Notes under the pieces: model-generated
What the model was told of the DNA's origin: nothing
Databases searched by the model: none
Seen by the model: the letters and a program-made list of their open reading frames with translations, nothing else
Program-made: the position numbers and the translations under genes
DNA from: Jiangellaceae bacterium
Lineage (GTDB): Bacteria; Actinomycetota; Actinomycetes; Jiangellales; Jiangellaceae
Assembly: GCA_030146385.1 (NCBI GenBank)
Contig: JASLBX010000210.1
Location: 1 to 7,580 of the forward strand
DNA length: 7,580 nt
Reading direction: 5' to 3'
In this document: positions 1 to 5,061 of the stretch, in pieces
Numbering within the stretch: position 1 is the stretch's first letter
Layout of the letters: each line of letters begins with the position of its first letter

Positions 1-1120
1 TCCCGTCCGGCTGCCCGAAGCCGGTGCTCCAGTCGCCGAACACGTACCGCCCGCGTAGCTGCGGCAGTTCCTGACCGCGGTACACCCGGCCGCCCACGAC
101 CGCGACACCCACGCCGTCCGGCACGTTGCTGGCATTCCCGTACTCGACGATCGGGTCAACAAGCGGGTCACCGAACAGCGGTCCAACGTCAGGGCAGGTG
201 GCCGGCGGGTTTCGTGGGTTGTCCGGGTCGAAGCAGTGGGTGGCCTCCTTGACGTTCCAGCCGTGGTTGGCACCGCGCTCGACGAGGTTGACCTCCTCGA
301 ACAGGTGCTGGCCGACGTCCGCGACGAACAGGTCGCGGCCGTCGAACGTGAACCGGTACGGGTTGCGGAACCCGTACGCAAAGATCTCATCGGCGCCGTC
401 CCTCCCGACGAACGGGTTGTCCGCAGGAACGCCGTACGGATCTCCGCGGTCCACCTCGATCCGCAGCAGGCTGCCGAGCAGGTTCGTGGCGTCCTGGCCA
501 TTGCCCAGGTCGGGAGTGTGGCCGAGGCCGACGTCGTTCGCGCCGCCGCCGTCGCCGAGGGCGATGTACAGGTAGCCGTCGGGGCCGAAGTGGATGTCGC
601 CGGCGTTGTGGTTGAACTGCGGCTGATCGACTTGCAGCAGGATCCGCTCGGAGTCCGGGTCGGCCTTGTTCGGGTCGTCTGACGAGACGCTGAACTCCGA
701 TACATGGCTCGTGTGGTTGAAGCCCTCCGGGCCGCCGTCACGCAGCGGCGCGCTGTAGTAGACGAAGAACCGGCCGCTGTCTGCGTAATCGGGATGGAAC
801 GCGAGTCCCAACAGGCCGCGCTCGTCGAAGCCCGGCATCAGGGTGACCATCCGGTCGCGCACGTCCAGGAACGGCTCGCTGAGCATTGTGCCGTCGGGCA
901 GGATGATCCTGATCAGCCCGCTCTGATCGACGACGAAGCGCCGGTCGTCGCCGGGTGGCAGGTTGAGGTGCACCGGCTGCACCAGGCCGTCAGCGAGCAG
1001 TTCGACGCCGACGGTCGGCCCGGCCGGGATGGCGCGGCTGTCCTCCTGGGCGGCTGCCGTCCCCACCGCTAGCGCGGCGGAAAGGATCAGGACCGCTGGG
1101 ATGCTCCATCGTCGTCGCAT
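1..1120 (-). CDS. PQQ-dependent sugar dehydrogenase (GSDH family), exported, 3' end outside window
   Basis: My translation of the minus strand from the ATG at 1120 gives 373 residues, open to the left edge. The N-terminus has basic residues (MRRRW), a hydrophobic stretch to about residue 20 and a likely cleavage site after TAAA (residue 24), so the protein is exported. The body matches the glucose/sorbosone dehydrogenase beta-propeller family (COG2133/PF07995): RGLLGLAFHPDY at 101-112, NHNAGDIHFGPDG at 170-182, ALGDGG at 187-192, AYGFRNPYRF at 248-257, GANHGWN at 283-289, LRGRYVFGDW at 355-364. By analogy with soluble glucose dehydrogenase, H171 is the candidate catalytic base and R252-N253 lie at the PQQ site. 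Such enzymes oxidise aldose sugars outside the membrane using PQQ; the true substrate cannot be read. Cys296 and Cys309 could form a disulfide. An AAGGGAG Shine-Dalgarno lies 8 nt before the ATG, fixing the start. Divergent from the antiporter. Confidence 0.9.
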   Translation of the reverse strand, partial: MRRRWSIPAVLILSAALAVGTAAAQEDSRAIPAGPTVGVELLADGLVQPVHLNLPPGDDRRFVVDQSGLIRIILPDGTMLSEPFLDVRDRMVTLMPGFDERGLLGLAFHPDYADSGRFFVYYSAPLRDGGPEGFNHTSHVSEFSVSSDDPNKADPDSERILLQVDQPQFNHNAGDIHFGPDGYLYIALGDGGGANDVGLGHTPDLGNGQDATNLLGSLLRIEVDRGDPYGVPADNPFVGRDGADEIFAYGFRNPYRFTFDGRDLFVADVGQHLFEEVNLVERGANHGWNVKEATHCFDPDNPRNPPATCPDVGPLFGDPLVDPIVEYGNASNVPDGVGVAVVGGRVYRGQELPQLRGRYVFGDWSTGFGQPDG

Positions 1121-1312
1121 CTGCGTTCTCCCTTCTCATGTTGTGTGCATGACGTGCCCACTGGCGAGTACGGGAGGGCGGGAGGTCTGGTTCAGATCCG
1201 GGCGGTACAGCTGGTCAGCAGGCGCGGATCATTGTTCGACGACGCCCGCCGCAGGGCCTCCTGCCGGTACGATCGCGGTGTCGTTGCCGACCGGCGCCGC
1301 TTGGTTCGACTT

Positions 1313-1339
1313 GGCCTCTGACCGCTGCGGTCAGGGGCC
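1313..1339. promoter_or_regulatory. 27-bp dyad upstream of the antiporter (operator or 5'-UTR hairpin)
   Basis: CTGACCGC (1318-1325) and GCGGTCAG (1327-1334) are a perfect 8-bp inverted repeat around a single T. The symmetry extends outward through one T-G wobble to GGCC/GGCC, giving a 13-bp arm on each side. It ends 48 nt before the antiporter GTG. A TACGAT -10-like hexamer lies at 1268-1273 with no convincing -35; if used, the dyad would be transcribed as a leader hairpin. No T-run follows on either strand, and no gene on either strand would end here, so a terminator is unlikely. The rest of the 267-bp spacer shows no coding content. Confidence 0.5.
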
Positions 1340-1387
1340 GTTCGAGTCTTAGAGCCGGCTCGGCAGCCGTGGCCGAAGGGGTAGCGG

Positions 1388-2881
1388 GTGGACGTTGACG
1401 CGCTCAACACCGTCCTGCTCGCGGGTGCTGTCGTGGTGGTGGCCGCGGTGGTCGCGGTGCGTGCGAGCGTCCGGTTCGGACTGCCCACTCTGGTGTTGTA
1501 CCTGCTCATCGGAGTGTTGCTCGGCGAAGCTGTGATTGGCGTCCGGTTCGATGACGCCCGGCTTGCCCAGGCGCTCGCCTTCGGTGCACTGGTCGTGATC
1601 CTCGCCGAGGGCGGGCTGACCACGCGGTGGGAGGACCTGCGGCCTGCTCTGGGCGTCGGGCTGTCGCTCGCTACCGTCGGTGTTGCAGTGACCACGACAG
1701 TCGTCGCGCTGCTCGGGCACTTCGTGATCGGCCTGGACTGGCAGCTCGCTCTCCTGCTGGGCGCGGTCTTCGCGCCGACGGACGCGGCCGCGGTGTTCTC
1801 GACGCTGCGCCGGGTACCGCTGAGCCGGCGGGTGGCCAGGAGTCTCGAGGCGGAGTCGGGCCTCAACGACGCGCCGACGGTGGTGCTCGTCACGCTCATC
1901 AGTACCGGCGACGTGACCGAGCGCGGCCTCGGGATAATGGCCGCGGGCATGGTGTACCAGCTCGTGGTCGGAGCCGCCGTCGGCCTGTTCATGGGATGGA
2001 TCGGGGTCGCCGTCGTCCGCCGCGCCGCGTTGCCCGCGTCAGGTCTCTACCCGCTGCTGGTGCTGACCATCGCCGTGCTCGGGTACGTGGGCGCTTCGAT
2101 GATCAACGCGAGTGGGTTCGCGGCCGTGTACATTGCCGCGCTCATCCTGGGCAATGCCCGGCTGCCGCACCGGATCGCCACCAGATCCTTTGCCGAAGGG
2201 CTGGCCTGGGCCGCGCAGATCGGCCTGTTCGTCATGCTGGGCATGCTGTCGTCGCCGGCCGAGATGCCGAGTGCGATTCCGACGGCACTCGTCGCCGGCG
2301 TAGGGCTCATGCTGCTGGCCCGGCCACTCGCCGTATTGGTGGCGTGCCTACCGTTCCGGCTCCCGTGGCGCGAGCTGGCGTTCATGTCGTGGGCCGGCTT
2401 GCTCGGCGCCGTGCCGGTTGTGCTCGCGACGATCGCCCTCGCCGAGGGAGCCGACGGATCACGGCAGTTGTTCGCCGTCGTGTTTCTCGTCTCGGTGGTG
2501 CTGACGACCGTCCAGGCGCCGACGCTGCCGTGGATCGCGCGGCGCCTCGGAGTGGCTGAGGATGCCCAGCCCCGCGACGCCGAGGTCGAGTCGGCACCGC
2601 TGGAACGGGTCGCCGCCGATCTGATTCAGGTGCGCGTCCCAGAGGGCTCGCGGCTCCACGGCGTGGAAGTGGGCGAGCTTCGGTTGCCACCCGGCGTCGC
2701 CGTGTCTCTGATCGTTCGAGGGGGAGAGAGCTTCGTACCTGAGTCGCGCACCAGGCTGCGGATCGGTGACGAGTTGCTGATCGTCTCGCCGCGGGACCTG
2801 CGGATACCGACCGAGCGGCGGCTGCGCGCGGTCGGAAAGCGGGGCCGGCTGGCGGGCTGGTTCGATTCCGATAGCGAATAG
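1388..2881 (+). CDS. CPA1-family K+(Na+)/H+ antiporter with C-terminal RCK_C domain (NhaP2/CvrA-like)
   Basis: A 497-residue polytopic membrane protein starting at GTG, with AAGGGG 6 nt upstream (1376-1381). Residues 1 to about 385 form a dozen or so hydrophobic segments of the Na+/H+ exchanger fold. Transport motifs are visible: PTDAAAVFSTL at 130-140 and EAESGLNDAPTV at 154-165, with the T131-D132 and N160-D161 pairs expected at the cation/proton site. Residues about 411-470 form a TrkA_C/RCK_C domain (IQVRVPEGSRLHGVEVGEL ... IGDELLIVSPRD) without an RCK_N domain. This architecture is that of NhaP2/CvrA potassium-proton antiporters in the cytoplasmic membrane. RCK_C domains of some potassium transporters bind c-di-AMP, so nucleotide control is possible but unproven here. 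The conserved GLRGA motif reads GLLGA (337-341), with Leu339 in the usual Arg position. The ion cannot be assigned from sequence. The stop codon abuts the convergent LytR_C gene. Confidence 0.92.
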   Translation: MDVDALNTVLLAGAVVVVAAVVAVRASVRFGLPTLVLYLLIGVLLGEAVIGVRFDDARLAQALAFGALVVILAEGGLTTRWEDLRPALGVGLSLATVGVAVTTTVVALLGHFVIGLDWQLALLLGAVFAPTDAAAVFSTLRRVPLSRRVARSLEAESGLNDAPTVVLVTLISTGDVTERGLGIMAAGMVYQLVVGAAVGLFMGWIGVAVVRRAALPASGLYPLLVLTIAVLGYVGASMINASGFAAVYIAALILGNARLPHRIATRSFAEGLAWAAQIGLFVMLGMLSSPAEMPSAIPTALVAGVGLMLLARPLAVLVACLPFRLPWRELAFMSWAGLLGAVPVVLATIALAEGADGSRQLFAVVFLVSVVLTTVQAPTLPWIARRLGVAEDAQPRDAEVESAPLERVAADLIQVRVPEGSRLHGVEVGELRLPPGVAVSLIVRGGESFVPESRTRLRIGDELLIVSPRDLRIPTERRLRAVGKRGRLAGWFDSDSE

Positions 2882-3442
2882 TCAGCAGATCGGCAGCGGC
2901 TCGACGGTGCTCGTGGCCTCCGGATCGGGTTCCGGATCCTGCGGGCCGATGGCTTCGAACTGCTCGCCGAGCACGACGTCGATGACCTCATCGGTGCGCT
3001 CGTCCCGGACGACCACCGCGCCGGGGAACTGAGACATGATCAACTGCACGGTCACGTCGTCGGGATTCGCCGCCCGGACCTCGGCCACACCCGTGACCGA
3101 CCGGTTCATGGGGTCGTTCGCGACGTCGAGAATGACGTATCCCTGCTCGCGCATCTCGCGTGCGACCTGGCTGGCCAGGCCGTTGCGGCTGGTGCCGTTG
3201 TAGACGTTGACGCTGATCTCTTCCGGCGGTGGCGCGTCGGTCGGCACGGCCACCGCGCAGGCGGGTGTCTCGGTGACCGGCTCGTTCTCGTCCGCCGTCG
3301 CGGCCGGCTCCGTGACGACCTGCCAGGCGTACCACGCCGCCCACACGACGAGACCGATGAGGACGAGGAGCGTGACCGTGGTGCGGATACGGCGCCACAT
3401 GCGGCGATGCCCGACATTATCCTCGAGCGGCGGGACGGCCAT
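2882..3442 (-). CDS. LytR C-terminal (LytR_C) domain membrane-anchored protein
   Basis: A 186-residue protein of unknown function. Residues 1-20 are a basic cytoplasmic tail, 21-43 one transmembrane helix, 44-74 an acidic/proline linker, and 76 to about 162 a LytR_C domain (PF13399), recognised by VNVYNGTSRNGLASQVAREM at 79-98 and the following strand VILDVANDP. The LytR-Cps2A-Psr phosphotransferase domain is absent, so this is not a wall-polymer ligase; it is the LytR_C-only type common in actinomycetes. The tail is P/E/D-rich and ends in Cys186; the only other Cys is Cys62, just outside the membrane, so a disulfide between linker and terminus is possible. The ATG at 3442 has GGAGGG ending 3 nt upstream, better than the internal Met15. 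It lies 23 nt downstream of the ParB-like gene on the same strand and is probably co-transcribed with it. Confidence 0.85.
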   Translation of the reverse strand: MAVPPLEDNVGHRRMWRRIRTTVTLLVLIGLVVWAAWYAWQVVTEPAATADENEPVTETPACAVAVPTDAPPPEEISVNVYNGTSRNGLASQVAREMREQGYVILDVANDPMNRSVTGVAEVRAANPDDVTVQLIMSQFPGAVVVRDERTDEVIDVVLGEQFEAIGPQDPEPDPEATSTVEPLPIC

Positions 3443-3465
3443 CGACCCTCCGGATGCTGGGGAAG

Positions 3466-3795
3466 TTACGTGCGCGAGCTTAGTCGCGACTGCGGCTTTT
3501 CACTCACCAGTGTCAGCACTCGGGCATGGATGACGGCCCGCTGCTGAAGCGCGGCACGCAATGCCCGGTGCAGCCCGTCCTCGAGGTACAACTCGCCTTC
3601 CCACTCCACAACATGAGCGAACAGGTCGCCGTAGAACGTGGAGTCGGCGGCCAGGAGGGTCTCGAGGTCGAGCGTCCGCTTAGTCGTGACGAGTTCATCG
3701 AGCCGGACCTGACGTGGCGGTAGCTCTGACCACGCACGCAGGCTGGTGTCGTGTTCGGGATAAGGACGCCCGTCTCCGACTCGTTTAAAGATCAC
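3466..3795 (-). CDS. Small conserved actinobacterial protein with ParB-like fold (often labelled VapB-family antitoxin)
   Basis: A 109-residue cytoplasmic protein without a signal peptide or membrane helix. The core VRLDELVTTKRTLDLETLLA (30-49), then VVEWEGELYLEDGLHRALRAAL (62-83) and a final IHARVL strand, resembles the ParB/sulfiredoxin-like fold; DGLHR at 73-77 is its characteristic motif. From memory, close relatives occur across Actinomycetota and are often auto-annotated as VapB-family antitoxins, but I see no AbrB or ribbon-helix-helix DNA-binding segment and no PIN-domain toxin beside it. Its function is unknown. The start is GTG at 3795, with a TACACT -10 ending 7 nt upstream, which suggests a leaderless mRNA; there is no properly spaced Shine-Dalgarno. 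It is the first gene of an operon with the LytR_C protein gene. The last ten or so residues are a non-conserved-looking Ser/Arg tail. Confidence 0.8.
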   Translation of the reverse strand: MIFKRVGDGRPYPEHDTSLRAWSELPPRQVRLDELVTTKRTLDLETLLAADSTFYGDLFAHVVEWEGELYLEDGLHRALRAALQQRAVIHARVLTLVSEKPQSRLSSRT

Positions 3796-3802
3796 CCACC
3801 CT

Positions 3803-3808
3803 AGTGTA
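3803..3808 (-). promoter_or_regulatory. -10 element (TACACT) of a probable leaderless promoter for the ParB-like/LytR_C operon
   Basis: On the minus strand TACACT matches the actinobacterial TANNNT -10 consensus and lies exactly 7 nt before the GTG at 3795, placing the transcript start at or next to the start codon. No recognisable -35 is present at 16-19 nt upstream, which is common for actinobacterial promoters. Confidence 0.5.
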
Positions 3809-3873
3809 TTCGGTCTCGCTAGGCTGCAGCGGGATCGTAGGGAGGGCGCGCGTCCGCGCCGTCAGAGGACGCG

Positions 3874-4167
3874 GTGCTTCAAAAGATCGTGAGCTCGTCG
3901 CCACTGGCGCCCAAGTACGCCGAGGCCATCGACCGTGAGTCCGCCTACGAGAAGCTGATGGGCGAGATCGCGGCCGGGCCTGGCGCACCGGCCGAGCCGG
4001 CGCCGCCGGAGACGACCGTCCCGGAGGACGATCCGTACGCGGGCATGACGCCGCAGCCGTCGTCCGGCGGCGAGTCGTTGCTCGAAACGTTCCTGAACTC
4101 GAAGACCGTCGAGTCCCTCGGCAAGGAGATCCTGCGCGGCGTGTTCGGCAACCGCCGCCGCCGCTAG
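3874..4167 (+). pseudogene. C-terminal remnant of a HerA-like ATPase (YjgR/DUF853 family)
   Basis: The 97-codon frame from GTG 3874 reads SSSPLAPKYAEAIDRESAYE near its start, then a Pro/Glu-rich linker, then LLETFLNSKTVESLGKEILR and a basic FGNRRRR end. This is the characteristic C-terminus of the roughly 500-residue HerA-like ATPase family (PF05872; E. coli YjgR), whose P-loop core is wholly missing here. Reading upstream in frame, a TAG at 3838-3840 is reached, and I find no HerA-like sequence in any frame of 3796-3873, so about 400 codons were deleted or displaced rather than frameshifted. The remaining frame is intact with native-looking codon use, so the loss is recent or the tail is maintained. 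AGAGGA (3864-3869) sits 4 nt before the GTG and could act as a Shine-Dalgarno, so translation as a small protein cannot be excluded. It ends 5 bp from the convergent DUF6624 gene. Confidence 0.7.
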
Positions 4168-4172
4168 CACCG

Positions 4173-4751
4173 TCACTGGGTTTCGAGTTCTTCGGCGCAG
4201 ATCTCCGCCAGTTCTTCGAGGTAATCGGCCAGCGGTTGCAGGCCTACCTCGGCGCGTCGCTGTTCGACGTTCTCTTCGTTCGCGATCGGCCCTGGCACCG
4301 CCTGGCCGTCGACGCACCCGATCTGCGTGCCGTAGATCTGCGCCTCGCCACGGTTGGCCGCCACCCGGTCCTCCAGGTAGGCGAGTTCGGTCGAGTCAGC
4401 CTCCCCGTCCTCCACCGCCTCGTGCATCAGCTCGAGTGCCCGCTCCTGGAACTCCACGTCCAAGTCGGAGTGCTGAGCGATCAACCATGCCGCCGTTGCG
4501 CCGTCCGTCCCGACGAGCGACTGGGTGGGCCACCCGTACTCGTCGATGATCTCAGCGAGGCGGGCCGTGCGCTCGCGGTCTCCGTTGCCGGCGACCTCGC
4601 CGGTCCGCTCGGCCTGGTCGGCGGCCTGCATCTCGACGAGCTCGGTCTGCAGGTCGAGGTTGAGCTCGACCGGTTCCGAACTGCACGATGCGGCCGCGAC
4701 CACGACCGCGACTGCGGAGGCGAGGATCCTGGCCAGCCGGCGCATCTGCAC
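4173..4751 (-). CDS. DUF6624-family lipoprotein
   Basis: The longest frame (from ATG 4775) encodes 200 residues. MRRLARILASAVAVVVAAASC is a lipoprotein signal peptide ending at Cys31 (long-form numbering), so the protein is exported and lipid-anchored. The mature part carries the DUF6624 pattern: ELVEMQAADQ at 45-54, IIDEYGWPTQSLVGTDG at 76-92, AAWLIAQHSD at 95-104, YLEDRVAANRGEAQIYGTQ at 133-151, and NVEQRRAEVGLQPLADYLE at 169-187. The family's biochemical role is unknown to me. I prefer the GTG at 4751 because a TAGAAT -10 ends 7 nt before it, implying a leaderless transcript and a sensible short signal peptide. ATG 4775 has only a weak GGGG upstream, and ATG 4745 has none. Cys154 and Cys193 could pair. 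It is divergent from btuF and convergent with the HerA remnant; nothing ties it to B12 except position. Confidence 0.85.
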   Translation of the reverse strand: MQMRRLARILASAVAVVVAAASCSSEPVELNLDLQTELVEMQAADQAERTGEVAGNGDRERTARLAEIIDEYGWPTQSLVGTDGATAAWLIAQHSDLDVEFQERALELMHEAVEDGEADSTELAYLEDRVAANRGEAQIYGTQIGCVDGQAVPGPIANEENVEQRRAEVGLQPLADYLEELAEICAEELETQ

Positions 4752-4758
4752 GGTGATC

Positions 4759-4764
4759 ATTCTA
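4759..4764 (-). promoter_or_regulatory. -10 element (TAGAAT) of a probable leaderless promoter for the DUF6624 gene
   Basis: TAGAAT on the minus strand fits TANNNT and is 7 nt from the GTG at 4751, the same geometry as the promoter at 3803-3808. It lies inside the longer reading frame that starts at 4775, so it argues for the shorter start. No clear -35 is seen. Confidence 0.4.
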
Positions 4765-4818
4765 TGCACGGACATGGCCCCGAGCGAGGGGTGCGCCGCA
4801 CCTCACAGCGCCGGCCGC

Positions 4819-4848
4819 TTGCGCTGCGGGCACCCACCTGACTAGCGT
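4819..4848 (+). promoter_or_regulatory. Sigma-70-type promoter for the riboswitch-btuFCD transcript
   Basis: TTGCGC (4819-4824) and TAGCGT (4843-4848) are separated by 18 bp, four of six matches to TTGACA and a TANNNT -10. A transcript would begin near 4854-4856, just at the start of the first riboswitch hairpin. A CAGCGC/GCGCTG inverted repeat with a 9-bp spacer (4806-4826) overlaps the -35. Confidence 0.4.
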
Positions 4849-4856
4849 CAGCAAAG

Positions 4857-4976
4857 CCTGGACGACCGTCCAGGTGCTACGAGTGCCAGCGAAGTCCGGT
4901 GAGATTCCGGCGCTGTCCCGCAACTGTGAAGCCCACCGCCAAGCGGTGGGACGAGCCAGGTCGCCTGCCTCGTGGC
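4857..4976 (+). promoter_or_regulatory. Cobalamin (B12) riboswitch aptamer
   Basis: The order of conserved blocks is that of the cobalamin riboswitch (Rfam RF00174): CAGGTGC at 4871-4877, the CCGG-TGAGATT-CCGG hairpin at 4896-4910, GCTGTCCCGCAACTGTGA at 4912-4929, and the B12 box GCCAGGTCGCCTGCC at 4955-4969. Between the last two is a perfect 8-bp hairpin (4932-4939 with 4943-4950). CAGGTG (4871-4876) can pair with CGCCTG (4962-4967) to close the core, and ACGA (4862-4865) with TCGT (4970-4973) as an outer helix. It precedes btuF by about 85 nt, on the same strand. Adenosyl- or methylcobalamin binding in the cytoplasm is expected to reduce importer expression. Confidence 0.93.
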
Positions 4977-4986
4977 TACGAATCTG

Positions 4987-5061
4987 TCCTCGGAGGAAGG
5001 GCCGTTCGTGCGGCGAGAGCCACGCAGACGACTTTCCTCCTCCCAGCCGGAGGAGGCTCCC
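4987..5061 (+). promoter_or_regulatory. Translational expression platform of the B12 riboswitch (SD-sequestering switch)
   Basis: CCTCCTCC (5036-5043) is perfectly complementary to GGAGGAGG (5049-5056), which contains the btuF Shine-Dalgarno AGGAGG (5051-5056), with a 5-nt loop: an OFF hairpin. Upstream, GGAGGAAGG (4992-5000) can pair with CTTTCCTCC (5032-5040) over 9 bp (one G-T wobble), capturing the anti-SD and freeing the SD: an ON hairpin. The two are mutually exclusive. TCCT (4987-4990) can also fold onto AGGA (4994-4997), disabling the ON strand. No T-run follows, so control is by translation rather than termination. Confidence 0.7.

Noticed and set aside
1195..1230. GATCCG...CGGATC inverted repeat with a 24-bp spacer
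   Set aside because: The arms are only 6 bp and the spacing is not typical; expected by chance in GC-rich DNA.
1318..1350. Rho-independent terminator at the 27-bp dyad
   Set aside because: No T-run follows on either strand and no gene on either strand ends there; both neighbouring genes begin on opposite sides of it.
126..1352. Several plus-strand open frames of 120-150 codons
   Set aside because: They are shadows of the PQQ-dependent sugar dehydrogenase, which the minus strand encodes with recognisable motifs from 1120 to the left edge.
1121..1387. c-di-AMP (ydaO) riboswitch upstream of the antiporter
   Set aside because: Considered because potassium transporters often have one in actinomycetes, but I could not match the conserved blocks; only simple inverted repeats are visible.
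1192..1992. 266-codon minus-strand open frame
   Set aside because: It is rich in Ser/Thr/Arg with no domain features and is antisense to the antiporter, whose own frame has clear transporter motifs and an SD.
3466..3795. VapBC toxin-antitoxin interpretation of the 109-residue protein
   Set aside because: There is no AbrB or ribbon-helix-helix motif and no PIN-domain toxin on either side; the DGLHR core fits a ParB-like fold better.
4236..4841. 201-codon plus-strand open frame
   Set aside because: It is antisense to the DUF6624 gene, has no recognisable domain, and runs into the divergent promoter region.
4972..5061. In-frame 30-residue N-terminal extension of BtuF starting at 4972
   Set aside because: It lies in the end of the riboswitch and its expression platform. 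The extension lacks a signal peptide and would bury the real lipoprotein signal, while ATG 5062 has a strong SD at 5051-5056.
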